Assembly (NCBI GenBank): GCA_037132015.1 | Contig: JBAXPW010000011.1 | Location: forward strand, 1 to 28,358 | Direction: 5' to 3' | Length of the DNA stretch: 28,358 bases | Source: JBAXPW01 sp037132015 | GTDB taxonomy: Bacteria; Patescibacteriota; Microgenomatia; UBA1406; GWC2-37-13 | Part shown: positions 17,596 through 25,358 of the stretch, one piece after another | How the letters are laid out: each line of letters begins with the position of its first letter | Position numbering within the stretch: the first letter of the stretch is position 1 | Translations under genes and position numbers: made by a program | The notes under the pieces: model-generated | Seen by the model: only the letters and a program-made list of their open reading frames with translations | Database searches by the model: none | Told to the model about the DNA's origin: nothing

Positions 17596-18541
17596 ATTGT
17601 TTTATTATACCCTTTAGTTTTTCCAAACTATCAAAATCATGAATTGAAACGGGAAGAACTTCTTTGCCTAAATGTTTTAATGTTTTGAGTTTTTCATTTA
17701 CCACTTCAGGAGTAACCAAATCTATTTTTGTAAGTAAAATAAGTTGTTCTTTTCCTGCTAGTTGTTCATTAAATGTCTTCAATTCATTGATGATTACTGT
17801 ATGTTCAGCAAGGGGATCCACCGATTCTACAGACACACAATGAATTATGAGTCCAACTTTTTCTATATGTTTAAGGAATTTGGTTCCAAGTCCACGTCCA
17901 TTTGAAGCTCCTTCGATAAGTCCCGGAATATCCGCAAGAACCACTGTATCACACACACCAAGATTGGGTTCAAGCGTTGTAAAGGGATAATTTGCAGTTT
18001 TGACATTTGCGCGAGTTAGTTCATTTAAGAGACTGCTTTTTCCTGCATTTGGCAATCCAATAAGACCTACATCTGCAATTAATTTCATCACTATTTTGAG
18101 TTCTCGTTCTTCTCCAGATAACCCAGGTTCAGATTCACGTGGTGATCTATGAGTTGCGCTTTTAAACTTTTCGTTCCCTCGTCCTCCTTTACCACCCTTA
18201 CAGATCAAGATTGGTTTGAGGTACTTCTTAGTAAGTTCGATAGTTTCATGAGTACGTGCATCAGTAATAGAAGTTCCCGGAGGAAATTCAAGGATCAGAT
18301 CTTTACCACCTTTTCCTTCGCAAGTAAACGTGTCTCCCGGACCTCCATTTTCGGCCATAAATTTTTTTGTACTAAGATATCGATTCAAATTTGTCATTTG
18401 AGTATTTACCTGTACATAAATATCGCCTCCATTACCTCCATCACCTCCTGCGGGTCCTGTTTTTGAGCCGGGAAAAAATGATACATTTCCTTTTCCGCCA
18501 TGTCCTGCTACTACTATAATTCGTGCTTCATCTGCTAACAT
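17588..18541 (-). CDS. obg: GTPase Obg/CgtA, without OCT domain
   Basis: A 317-residue GTPase of ribosome assembly and stringent control that binds the 50S subunit. The Gly-rich Obg fold spans about 1-157 (GHGGKGNVSF, GPAGGDGGNGGD, GGKGGRGN). The G domain follows with G1 GLPNAGKSS (162-170), G2 Thr188-Thr189 in YPFTT, G3 DIPG (204-207), G4 TKID (271-274) and G5-like SIHD (299-302). The chain stops right after the G domain, so the C-terminal OCT domain of the roughly 430-residue Bacillus protein is missing. Translation overlaps the CoA fusion gene by 8 nt. An extended -10 box lies 9 nt before the ATG. Confidence 0.95.
   Translation of the reverse strand: MLADEARIIVVAGHGGKGNVSFFPGSKTGPAGGDGGNGGDIYVQVNTQMTNLNRYLSTKKFMAENGGPGDTFTCEGKGGKDLILEFPPGTSITDARTHETIELTKKYLKPILICKGGKGGRGNEKFKSATHRSPRESEPGLSGEERELKIVMKLIADVGLIGLPNAGKSSLLNELTRANVKTANYPFTTLEPNLGVCDTVVLADIPGLIEGASNGRGLGTKFLKHIEKVGLIIHCVSVESVDPLAEHTVIINELKTFNEQLAGKEQLILLTKIDLVTPEVVNEKLKTLKHLGKEVLPVSIHDFDSLEKLKGIIKQYA
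17604..17609 (-). promoter_or_regulatory. Possible internal -10 box for the CoA fusion gene within obg
   Basis: TATAAT on the minus strand, 8 nt before the ATG, formed by codons near the end of obg (G-I-I-K). A TTGATA (17629-17634) lies 19 bp upstream, a long spacer. It may be a real second promoter or a coincidence of the codons. Confidence 0.35.
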
Positions 18542-18550
18542 AATAAGTGT

Positions 18551-18559
18551 ATTATAGCA
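18551..18559 (-). promoter_or_regulatory. Extended -10 promoter of obg
   Basis: The minus strand reads TGCTATAAT, an extended -10 (TGN-TATAAT), ending 9 nt before the obg ATG. The -35 is poor, as is usual for extended -10 promoters. Confidence 0.6.
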
Positions 18560-18586
18560 GGTTGTTCATAGGCGATGAGTCGAGGT

Positions 18587-18742
18587 TTATCGAGGGGAGA
18601 GAAGTATGATCGCGATGACAATAAGTACAAACATTGATAATGCGAGATAGATGAGTTCTTGACTAATAGTGATATGTTTGAGACGTTTCAGATGTTTGAG
18701 GTGCTTAAAGTGTTTGATATGAAATGGTTTTTTAGTCTTCAT
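18587..18742 (-). CDS. 51-residue small membrane protein with Lys/His three-residue repeats
   Basis: The N-terminal half is a cationic run in which Lys/His pairs alternate with a bulky hydrophobic residue every three positions (IKHFKHLKHLKRLKHI, residues 9-24). It is followed by one membrane segment (about 30-48, LIYLALSMFVLIVIAIILL) and ends SPR. The run is encoded by nearly repeating 9-nt units. Support for expression is strong for so short a gene: TTGACG-17 bp-TATATT lies upstream and the -10 ends 6 nt before the ATG. It lies between an unknown gene and obg on the same strand. No family recognised. A bitopic peptide with a cytoplasmic basic helix is inferred from the positive-inside rule. 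Confidence 0.62.
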   Translation of the reverse strand: MKTKKPFHIKHFKHLKHLKRLKHITISQELIYLALSMFVLIVIAIILLSPR

Positions 18743-18748
18743 ATATTC

Positions 18749-18777
18749 AATATAAAGGATCTTTTATGTTACGTCAA
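18749..18777 (-). promoter_or_regulatory. Promoter of the 51-residue membrane protein gene
   Basis: -35 TTGACG (18772-18777) and -10 TATATT (18749-18754) with an exact 17-bp spacer on the minus strand. The -35 is formed by the last two codons of the upstream gene. The -10 ends 6 nt before the ATG. Confidence 0.65.
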
Positions 18778-19497
18778 CTTAAAAATTCTCAATTGTGGAT
18801 TGACCACACTTCTAGCTGTAACTTCAGCTTTTGTCGCATCACCTTTTTTCATCAATTCTTTTGCTGAATTTAATTGAAGTATAATTTTATCAGGATCTAA
18901 GGTTTTATATACTATTTGATTTAAAACTCCAATTATAGACCCATCTTCTAATTTTACTATTTTCCGTCTAACTAGTTTGCGATAATTTGGCGCATTAAGT
19001 CGAAAAATGGCCAATAATTGTTGTACATCGACATGAATACTATCTTCATCATAAAAATGATACGGAATATTAACTTTTGCTATTTTAGTTCTAAGCTCTA
19101 TTGCCATTGGTCCTTTTAAATCATCCAACCATTGATAATCTCTCTGATCTACTTGTGGAAATATTGTAAGAAAATCTAGTCCATCAGAATGTATTGATCC
19201 ATCTTTATTTTTACAAGTTGCTGGTCCTGTATACAAAAGTCCATTAACTTTACTACTTGTGTCAAAAATCTTCAGAGCTCCTGGAGTTTCAATTACCTCA
19301 TATGTATAATTATTATAAACTATTTTTTGCCTCAAACATGATCCATGGACTGTCTCATTAGCATATGGGGACAAAAGCATTAATGGTGGTAGGGAACTTA
19401 GATCTTCTGGAGGAAGAGGAGTCCAAGGATATGAAGGATCGGGAAAAGAAATGTAATTATATTGCGGTAACTGCAAAAAATCAGGTTTTTCACTCAT
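18769..19497 (-). CDS. Hypothetical protein, 242 residues
   Basis: I recognise no family. The protein starts MSEKPDFLQLP and has a Pro-rich N-terminal part (YPWTPLPPEDL), no signal peptide or membrane segment, two or three Cys, and a beta-rich middle. A Lys/Arg-rich helix (YRKLVRRKIVKLEDG) and a C-terminal helical hairpin (SAKELMKKGDATKAEVTARS) follow. The ATG at 19497 is preferred over an in-frame ATG at 19521: TATAAT (19505-19510) ends 7 nt before it, whereas the longer start would sit against another -10-like box. The last codons carry the -35 of the next gene. Confidence 0.6.
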   Translation of the reverse strand: MSEKPDFLQLPQYNYISFPDPSYPWTPLPPEDLSSLPPLMLLSPYANETVHGSCLRQKIVYNNYTYEVIETPGALKIFDTSSKVNGLLYTGPATCKNKDGSIHSDGLDFLTIFPQVDQRDYQWLDDLKGPMAIELRTKIAKVNIPYHFYDEDSIHVDVQQLLAIFRLNAPNYRKLVRRKIVKLEDGSIIGVLNQIVYKTLDPDKIILQLNSAKELMKKGDATKAEVTARSVVNPQLRIFKLT

Positions 19498-19504
19498 ATC
19501 CTCA

Positions 19505-19510
19505 ATTATA
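19505..19510 (-). promoter_or_regulatory. -10 box that decides the start of the 242-residue hypothetical gene
   Basis: Minus-strand TATAAT followed by TGAGGAT and then ATG at 19497. The GAGG is too close to the ATG to act as a normal ribosome binding site, so leaderless initiation is favoured. Confidence 0.5.
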
Positions 19511-19550
19511 AACCATCCCATAGTATAATTCTACTCATTTTATGTGTATT

Positions 19551-20045
19551 TTATTGGGGAAAGTTTTTTTTGTTTTGTGCTTTATCATCAAAACATTTTT
19601 TCAAAGAATCGTTCTGCGTCCACCCACAAGCACCATCTTTTTGTTTCTCACAAATTGCAGTTTCATAACACGCATATTCTTCAAGATACACACATATGCC
19701 AACACTTTTACTTTTAGCATTTGGGTCCTGACAAAGCTCTTTACTACACCCACCAATCACACACCCATCCTTTATTACTCGAAGACTGATCTTTCCTGTT
19801 GGAACTGCCGAAGGAAATGATAACGCACGATCATCAGCTTTTGTAACATGTTGATTTGGCAATGCCCACAACTCTACTGGAGTGGGGGAAAGAGTGGGCA
19901 ACACCGTTTGTAATGTTTGCTCAGATTGTTTACGAAGCTGAGAATTTTGGTAACTCAATGAAATCACAAGTGCAAGCAATCCACCAATCACCAAAAAGAC
20001 CAGTAAATACATCGAGACACTTCCAGTTTCAAATGATTTTCTCAT
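19551..20045 (-). CDS. Membrane-anchored eight-cysteine-cluster protein
   Basis: A 164-residue protein starting MRKSFETGSVSM, with one membrane segment (about 12-31) and a Pro/Thr linker. The outside domain has exactly eight cysteines spaced as in the eight-cysteine-cluster domain: DGCVIGGCSKELC, then GIC, YACYETAIC, GACGWTQ and KKC. Such domains occur in secreted bacterial proteins of unknown role and probably form four disulfides. The ATG at 20045 is preferred over an upstream in-frame start at 20129, because TATAAT (20052-20057) ends 6 nt before it and the longer version would overlap the permease gene. It lies 17 nt after the ABC-2 operon on the same strand. Confidence 0.75.
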   Translation of the reverse strand: MRKSFETGSVSMYLLVFLVIGGLLALVISLSYQNSQLRKQSEQTLQTVLPTLSPTPVELWALPNQHVTKADDRALSFPSAVPTGKISLRVIKDGCVIGGCSKELCQDPNAKSKSVGICVYLEEYACYETAICEKQKDGACGWTQNDSLKKCFDDKAQNKKNFPQ

Positions 20046-20051
20046 AATGTG

Positions 20052-20060
20052 ATTATACCA
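20052..20060 (-). promoter_or_regulatory. Extended -10 promoter of the eight-cysteine protein gene
   Basis: The minus strand reads TGGTATAAT, ending 6 nt before the ATG at 20045. It lies in the short gap after the ABC permease gene, so the gene can be transcribed apart from that operon. Confidence 0.55.
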
Positions 20061-20062
20061 TT

Positions 20063-20848
20063 TTAGCTCGCACTCGTATATGATCGAAGAGCGAAATTCC
20101 AAAATAAATGTGAAGCCCACACCATACAAACAGAAATCACCATCATTCCAACTAATTCAAACATATTCCATCTTCCAAGAATAATTTTAGTTGGCGTAGA
20201 TACAAGCAATGCATAAGGCAAAACAATCATAAAGATAATAATATTCATCTCCCGATATGCTTCTATGGGGTATTTTAATAACGTATTCAAGCTATATAAA
20301 AGATTTACAATATTTGACAACTGCGAGTTCCACACACATATTGTCATTGCCATAAACCAAACAGCATATAATATTGCTACACCAAATAACATAAATGGTA
20401 TTCCAGAAAAAAAAGATCCCCAAGTAACAGGAAGATGATAAAAATATATGATGAATAACGTAAGAATAACTCCAATTATTACTCGTATGATACTATGTAA
20501 ACTCATAATCCATGAGCTTAATAAAAATTGTGAATTAAGGGGCTTTAGTAGTATTAAATCTAACTCACCCTTATGTATCACTTGCCCCATTCGTTCAAAA
20601 TTGCGAGAAAAAAATAAGTGAAAAACACCAGCAGTGATATTAAACCACGCAACAAGAAACAGTATCTCAGGCCCCGTCCATCCAAAAACTGACGTAACAT
20701 TCCGTGTTAATAATAAAGTTGAGACTACTGTCAATAAACCCCAACCTATAGAAGCAACAACATCATTTATAAAATTCGTACGATACATCAAGATCGTAGC
20801 GATATTTAATTTAATTAGTTGAATATAGGTGTTGAAATATCTATTCAT
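20063..20848 (-). CDS. ABC-2 type transporter permease (COG3694-like)
   Basis: A 261-residue integral membrane protein with about six hydrophobic segments. It matches the uncharacterised ABC-2 permease class that pairs with COG4587 and COG4586: an N-terminal NRYFNTYIQLIKLNIATILMYR cytoplasmic helix, FLVAWFNITAGVFHLFF, and a GELDLILLKPLNSQFLLSS loop typical of these permeases. With the two genes upstream it forms a complete exporter of two different permeases and one ATPase. The substrate is unknown. A 75-nt gap separates it from the first permease gene, with only a weak AATAAT box before its ATG. Confidence 0.82.
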   Translation of the reverse strand: MNRYFNTYIQLIKLNIATILMYRTNFINDVVASIGWGLLTVVSTLLLTRNVTSVFGWTGPEILFLVAWFNITAGVFHLFFSRNFERMGQVIHKGELDLILLKPLNSQFLLSSWIMSLHSIIRVIIGVILTLFIIYFYHLPVTWGSFFSGIPFMLFGVAILYAVWFMAMTICVWNSQLSNIVNLLYSLNTLLKYPIEAYREMNIIIFMIVLPYALLVSTPTKIILGRWNMFELVGMMVISVCMVWASHLFWNFALRSYTSAS

Positions 20849-20923
20849 ATTCGAATTATTACTTTAAATACATATCATGCTATGTCATGCTGAACAATTT
20901 GTAGCAATGCTCAGTAAAAAAAA

Positions 20924-21727
20924 CTAGCTTCCCGAAGCAGTAAATATTTTTAATCCTGCCCGCCATAATATCATATATAACCCCATAAAAAACCCAATCC
21001 ACATCCACTGTATACCTAGCACAGCAAAGACCTCAGTTTGACTCAATACACCCTGAAATGAGGCTATCGGATAATACAAAAAATATGCAAAGGGCATGCT
21101 GTTACATACCACACGAAGCCATTCAGGCATTAGAATGAGTGGCATGATGCTTCCTCCAAATATTACCATCACGATCTCAGAAATCTGACCAATACCTTGA
21201 ATATCTTCCAACCAAAATGCACACATACCTAAAACCATCTTATACATAAAACAAAGAATATATGCACTAATAGCAATCAAAAAGGCTCCTACAACAAAAA
21301 AAATATCATGAGGTAAACTCAATAATTTTGGAAAAAAGAGGAAAAAACAAATGGCAGTAATTAATCCAAAAGATCCTTGAATCAATTTCCATGGAAGTTC
21401 CTCAAAAAATTTCAACCAGATATATGGATATGGTCGTACAAGATATCGCGACAATTCACCTCGCTTGATATCTATCTCTGCTATCTCGTATTCAACGTGA
21501 GCCACAAATACTGAGATTGCGATTGAATAATACACATAATATGAGGTGATAAATGCAGGAGTAATCATTGAAGCGACAGGATTCTGTGTACTTTTCATCA
21601 CACTATTCCAGTACATCATCAACAAAACTGGTGGAATAATTGAAGCTAAAAACCACACAAAACTCCGTCCTCGTTGTTGAAACGCAGAGTCAAAATGAAG
21701 TCGAAATAATGTAAAAAATCGACACAT
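20924..21727 (-). CDS. ABC-2 type transporter permease (COG4587-like)
   Basis: A 267-residue membrane protein with about six hydrophobic segments. It begins with a short cytoplasmic helix (FFTLFRLHFDSAFQQRGRSFVW) and contains IDIKRGELSRYLVRPYPYIW, the counterpart of the GELDLILLKP loop in its partner, which supports a common fold and an asymmetric heterodimer. It starts only 4 nt after the ATPase stop, so the two are surely cotranscribed and perhaps translationally coupled. Confidence 0.85.
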   Translation of the reverse strand: MCRFFTLFRLHFDSAFQQRGRSFVWFLASIIPPVLLMMYWNSVMKSTQNPVASMITPAFITSYYVYYSIAISVFVAHVEYEIAEIDIKRGELSRYLVRPYPYIWLKFFEELPWKLIQGSFGLITAICFFLFFPKLLSLPHDIFFVVGAFLIAISAYILCFMYKMVLGMCAFWLEDIQGIGQISEIVMVIFGGSIMPLILMPEWLRVVCNSMPFAYFLYYPIASFQGVLSQTEVFAVLGIQWMWIGFFMGLYMILWRAGLKIFTASGS

Positions 21728-21731
21728 GATA

Positions 21732-22703
21732 TTATTCCTTATTAAAAACTTCTCGTATAATCTCTTCTATTTTTACTTCCTCAATATTCAAATCATCAAT
21801 TTGATATGTTTCGAGCAATTTTCCCACAACATAACTTGTCTTTTCTCGTTGAACAGAAATCCTAACAAGATGTTGCTCATATTCAAGAACTGAGCCAAAC
21901 TCTTCTAATGTAAGTCTTTCAGGCAGTCTATCAAATGACATGCTTAGCACTTTATGAGATGTATATTTTTTTACAATATCATCTAGTCTTCCATCAAACA
22001 ATAGTTTGCCATGATCAATGATGATAACCCGATCGCATAGCTCTTTTACATCTTCCATATAATGACTAGTAAGCATAATTGTGGCATTATATTTTTGATT
22101 GTACATTTTGATAAAATCACGAATGTTTTTTTGCATCACCACATCCAGTCCGATAGTTGGTTCATCGAGAAACAATACTTTAGGCCTATGTAATAATGCG
22201 GTAACTAGTTCACATTTCATACGTTGACCAAGCGAAAGTTTACGAACTGGAATTTTTGAAACTTCATTTAGGTCTAATAATTCCATCAACTCATTCACCG
22301 TTTCGTGAAATTGATGATCTGAAATTCCATAAATAACCTGATTCAATAAAAATGAATCATAAGCAGGCAAATCCCACCATAATTGATTTTTTTGTCCCAT
22401 AACAAGAGCTATCTGTCGGAGATAATCATATTCGCGTTTAGATGGACTAAACCCCAAAACAGAAACCTCTCCGTGAGTCGGGTAAAGGAGACCACTTAAA
22501 CACTTTAATGTTGTTGTTTTTCCTGCGCCATTAGGACCGATAAATCCTATAAGTTCGCCCTGATTTATAGTGAAAGAAATATCATCCACTGCTTTTGCAT
22601 CAAAATACGTGCGATGAAAAAATGATTTAACTGATGAAGCAAATCCGGGTTCCTTTTTATGAACCTGATAATACTTACATAAATTTTTAACTTTAATTAA
22701 CAT
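21732..22703 (-). CDS. ABC transporter ATPase (COG4586-like)
   Basis: A 323-residue ATPase that powers the two adjacent permeases. Walker A GPNGAGKT is at 56-63, the Q-loop is near Gln104 (VMGQKNQLWWDLP, characteristic of the COG4586 group), the signature LSLGQR is at 156-161, Walker B with the catalytic Glu is in VLFLDEP at 176-182, and the switch His214 is in TSH. A C-terminal extension of about 85 residues follows the nucleotide-binding domain, as usual in this class. All catalytic residues are present. The first gene of the operon, divergent from the FecR-NAGPA gene, with TATACT 6 nt before its ATG. Confidence 0.93.
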   Translation of the reverse strand: MLIKVKNLCKYYQVHKKEPGFASSVKSFFHRTYFDAKAVDDISFTINQGELIGFIGPNGAGKTTTLKCLSGLLYPTHGEVSVLGFSPSKREYDYLRQIALVMGQKNQLWWDLPAYDSFLLNQVIYGISDHQFHETVNELMELLDLNEVSKIPVRKLSLGQRMKCELVTALLHRPKVLFLDEPTIGLDVVMQKNIRDFIKMYNQKYNATIMLTSHYMEDVKELCDRVIIIDHGKLLFDGRLDDIVKKYTSHKVLSMSFDRLPERLTLEEFGSVLEYEQHLVRISVQREKTSYVVGKLLETYQIDDLNIEEVKIEEIIREVFNKE

Positions 22704-22709
22704 ACTAAA

Positions 22710-22733
22710 AGTATAACAAAATTAATATATAAT
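22710..22733. promoter_or_regulatory. Back-to-back promoters in a 36-nt divergent gap
   Basis: TATACT on the minus strand (22710-22715) ends 6 nt before the ATPase ATG at 22703. TATAAT on the plus strand (22728-22733) ends 6 nt before the ATG at 22740. Each promoter's -35 region would fall on or beyond the other's -10, so the two polymerases probably exclude each other. Confidence 0.6.
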
Positions 22734-22739
22734 TGTGAA

Positions 22740-24293
22740 ATGCGAAAATTCTTATTATTCATTCTCGGATCTGTTTTTTTGAGCTCTCTCGTCATTGCTA
22801 TAATTTTCTATAAAAATAGCATTCCTCTTCCTCTTGCTTTTCAAAAAACACAAAAAATCAGACCAACACTTAGTGCTAATATTCAAAAAAATTATCAAAC
22901 AATAGTACAAACAATCACGGGCCCAGTAACCGTCCAACACGAAGGTAAATCGTATCCTGTAATTACAGAAACAGTTCGAACTCTTGTAGGTGGAGACATT
23001 ATAACAACTGGAAAAGAAGCAGTAGCAACGGTCGATTTTGGAGAGGGAACAGTTATTCGTCTCGCACCCGAAACAGTAATTGAGCTCAAAGAAGCACAAA
23101 AAAATATCGACTCCCTTTCGTTAACAATCGGCACCATCTATGGACGATTTAAAAAATTAGTAGGTATTCGTGAAGGATTAGAAATTAATACTCCATCGGC
23201 AATTGCATCAGTGCGTGGCACAATATTTAACTTATGGGTTAATAAAGAAAAAAGTACCAAACTCATTGTATTGGAACATAAAGTAAATCTCTCATCTACA
23301 ACATCCAGTGAATCGGCGGTTATCGAAACAAATATGCAGGGAATACAATCTATTGCAAGTGGTTCTGCAACAGTCTCGCCAGTTTCTTTTTCACCAGAAG
23401 AAGATGCATGGATTAAACTTAATTCAGAATTGAATACCTCTTCATCAGAAAAAGATTCAAGAAAAAAAATGGAAGAAAAAGCACAATTATTTGTAACTTT
23501 CATAAACTCTATCACTCCAACACTTACTCCAGCGCCAACAAAAATACAGCCTACAAAAGTTCCAATCCAAAAACTTACAACCATGCCGGGTATAGGTCAT
23601 ACTCGAGGCGAAGTCGAGACGCCAACTGGTAATTTTATCGTGAGTTGTATCGGTGCAAATAAATCTACTACAAAAGTCATCACAGATTCTGCGAGTGAAG
23701 ATACTTGTAAAAATGACTGTCCTGTCTCATCACTCGATAACTATGTGAGTAAAAATGGAGGATATGCAGGAATCAATGGCATGTATTTTTGCCCAGCTGA
23801 TTATCCCGATTGTACAGATAAAAAAAATTCATTTGATACCTTATTTTTCCAATCTAATAAAAAAGTGTATCTTAATTCAGAAAATAATATTTATAGCACT
23901 ATTCCATTTGTTGTATTTAATAATGATGCAAACCCACGTTTTATGCAAAAATCACTTGAATGGGGGAGAGATACCAATGTCATGGCAGGAACAGCAGGAA
24001 ATCCAATGTTGGTATTCAACGGTCAAGCAAATACCTCAACTGATGGTTTAGTTACAAAACAAACAGTTACAAAATCAAATCGAGGAGCAATTGTTGAAAA
24101 AGATGCAAATATCTATCTATGTATAGTAGAAAAAGCGACAGTACCCGATGCAAGTCAAGTATTTGGTATTCTCGGAGCAACAAATGCACTCAATATAGAT
24201 GGGGGGGGATCGTCTGCACTTTATTTTAATGGACGATATCTCTATGGTCCGGGAAGACAGATCCCTACAGCAATAATATTTGCAAATAGGTAA
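22740..24293 (+). CDS. Membrane-anchored FecR domain - phosphodiester glycosidase (NAGPA) fusion
   Basis: A 517-residue protein. The membrane anchor is at residues 4-25. A FecR-like domain (about 58-205) carries the typical GGDIITTGKEAVATVDFGEG and TPSAIASVRGT signatures. A Pro/Thr linker with LTPAPTKIQPTKVP (about 258-280) follows. The NAGPA-type domain (about 300-517) has NGMYFCPADY, FVVFNND and the family end signature NIDGGGSSALYFNG. Family knowledge: NAGPA removes N-acetylglucosamine from a phosphodiester in animals, and bacterial relatives act on envelope or exopolysaccharide glycans. FecR domains outside iron signalling often bind periplasmic polymers. I infer a surface enzyme trimming phosphodiester-linked sugars. 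TATAAT lies 6 nt before the ATG. Confidence 0.85.
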   Translation: MRKFLLFILGSVFLSSLVIAIIFYKNSIPLPLAFQKTQKIRPTLSANIQKNYQTIVQTITGPVTVQHEGKSYPVITETVRTLVGGDIITTGKEAVATVDFGEGTVIRLAPETVIELKEAQKNIDSLSLTIGTIYGRFKKLVGIREGLEINTPSAIASVRGTIFNLWVNKEKSTKLIVLEHKVNLSSTTSSESAVIETNMQGIQSIASGSATVSPVSFSPEEDAWIKLNSELNTSSSEKDSRKKMEEKAQLFVTFINSITPTLTPAPTKIQPTKVPIQKLTTMPGIGHTRGEVETPTGNFIVSCIGANKSTTKVITDSASEDTCKNDCPVSSLDNYVSKNGGYAGINGMYFCPADYPDCTDKKNSFDTLFFQSNKKVYLNSENNIYSTIPFVVFNNDANPRFMQKSLEWGRDTNVMAGTAGNPMLVFNGQANTSTDGLVTKQTVTKSNRGAIVEKDANIYLCIVEKATVPDASQVFGILGATNALNIDGGGSSALYFNGRYLYGPGRQIPTAIIFANR

Positions 24294-24299
24294 TAATTT

Positions 24300-24818
24300 T
24301 TAGATTGATTTCATCTTCTTTGCAATAAAAAAACTCAAAGTCCCCAATCCTATATTCAATAATCGTGCAATAAATAAATCGGCAGTAATAACATTTGTCG
24401 CAATGATGTATACAAGGTGTATGCTAGATACAAGAATCAATATCAAACTTACACCCATCCACACATAATATAAAAATAATTCAATTTTGTAAATATACGA
24501 ATATCGTTTTTGTGCTAAAGAAAATTGAATATTTGAAAATATAACATATAGTGCTAACGAAGTTATCACAACTGGTAATCCTATTAAAATAAGAAATCCA
24601 ATAAAAACTTCAGTTCCGTAAGTGATGCTTTTTATTGAATAGAATAATACAATTCCAGCAGAAGGAATCGTGCTAAAAATTCTATTGAGACTTCTTTGAG
24701 GCCTATGCTTAAGAACATATTTCATGATACATCCTGCTACTAGCACTATCGTTCCATACAAAAACCCGAAAAAACCCATCGCAATAATAGTTTCAGTAAA
24801 TGAAATAGTTACAAACAT
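24300..24818 (-). CDS. Small multi-spanning membrane protein of unknown function
   Basis: A 172-residue very hydrophobic protein with about four membrane segments (near 8-35, 50-65, 70-95 and 112-140) and a possible fifth near the C-terminus, ending in the basic KKMKSI. I recognise no family. Its ATG lies 9 nt after the stop of the T4SS-pilin-like gene, so it is probably the second gene of that unit. A TATAAT formed at that stop codon (24827-24832) ends 8 nt before it and may provide a second, leaderless promoter. Confidence 0.62.
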   Translation of the reverse strand: MFVTISFTETIIAMGFFGFLYGTIVLVAGCIMKYVLKHRPQRSLNRIFSTIPSAGIVLFYSIKSITYGTEVFIGFLILIGLPVVITSLALYVIFSNIQFSLAQKRYSYIYKIELFLYYVWMGVSLILILVSSIHLVYIIATNVITADLFIARLLNIGLGTLSFFIAKKMKSI

Positions 24819-24826
24819 ATACTGTT

Positions 24827-24832
24827 ATTATA
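24827..24832 (-). promoter_or_regulatory. -10 box overlapping a stop codon, upstream of the small membrane protein gene
   Basis: A minus-strand TATAAT whose TAA is the stop codon of the upstream gene. It ends 8 nt before the next ATG. Confidence 0.4.
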
Positions 24833-25310
24833 TACGAATCTTGGTACCAGTAGGAGTGGGAGTTGGTGTTGTACTTATTTTTGATTTCGGTTTATCAGTT
24901 GGATAGAGAAAAATATTTGGCAATGGTATCACACCCTGAGATGTGTTTGGTATGTTGACTTCATCTGCACCCGGAATACTACCCGGAGCATGAAGAAGTG
25001 CTGGAAGTACAATCGGACAGGATATGCCAAAACACATCTGCTGACGAAATACTACCTGCTCCAGTGTTACGATAATAGATAGTACCACAACTACGAGAAT
25101 AACTCCGATAACCGCAGATTGTATTTTCAAACGTGCTTTATCAATACCTTCTTTACTTCCACCTGATGTGATCCATGCAAATGCACCCAAGAGAAGATAA
25201 AATAGCGCCATGATACCAGCTATAACAAAAAATACTTTAATCACAAATGTGAGGACGAGACTAAAATTCGGTATCTGAAATCCAAGAGCATTAATATCAA
25301 TCTGTATCAT
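24828..25310 (-). CDS. Type IV secretion pilin-like (TrbC/VirB2-type) membrane protein
   Basis: A 160-residue protein. The first part has two hydrophobic segments (about 17-47 and 66-92) joined by a short loop, AWITSGGSKEGIDKARLKIQ. This loop, with Gly-Gly/Ser and Lys followed by an amphipathic helix, is characteristic of the VirB2/TrbC-like T4SS pilin family common in CPR genomes. The C-terminal tail is unusual, with two Cys (QMCFGISC), a Pro/Asn-rich stretch and a Thr-Pro run. It could form a surface filament or pore, but no VirB4/VirB6 genes are in view, so secretion activity is not shown. It starts 5 nt after an extended -10 box. Confidence 0.65.
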   Translation of the reverse strand: MIQIDINALGFQIPNFSLVLTFVIKVFFVIAGIMALFYLLLGAFAWITSGGSKEGIDKARLKIQSAVIGVILVVVVLSIIVTLEQVVFRQQMCFGISCPIVLPALLHAPGSIPGADEVNIPNTSQGVIPLPNIFLYPTDKPKSKISTTPTPTPTGTKIRI

Positions 25311-25315
25311 ACTAT

Positions 25316-25324
25316 ATTATATCA
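25316..25324 (-). promoter_or_regulatory. Extended -10 promoter of the pilin-like gene
   Basis: The minus strand reads TGATATAAT, ending 5 nt before the ATG at 25310. Confidence 0.5.
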
Positions 25325-25358
25325 TATTATTACAAAGAGTTTTATATTATAATCTCAC

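Noticed and set aside
19498..19521. The eight-residue longer start of the 242-residue hypothetical
   Set aside because: A TATAAT within those codons ends 7 nt before the ATG at 19497, fitting the window-wide pattern.
20046..20129. An N-terminal extension of the eight-cysteine protein
   Set aside because: It would overlap the permease gene, and the promoter TGGTATAAT lies just before the ATG at 20045, inside the extension.
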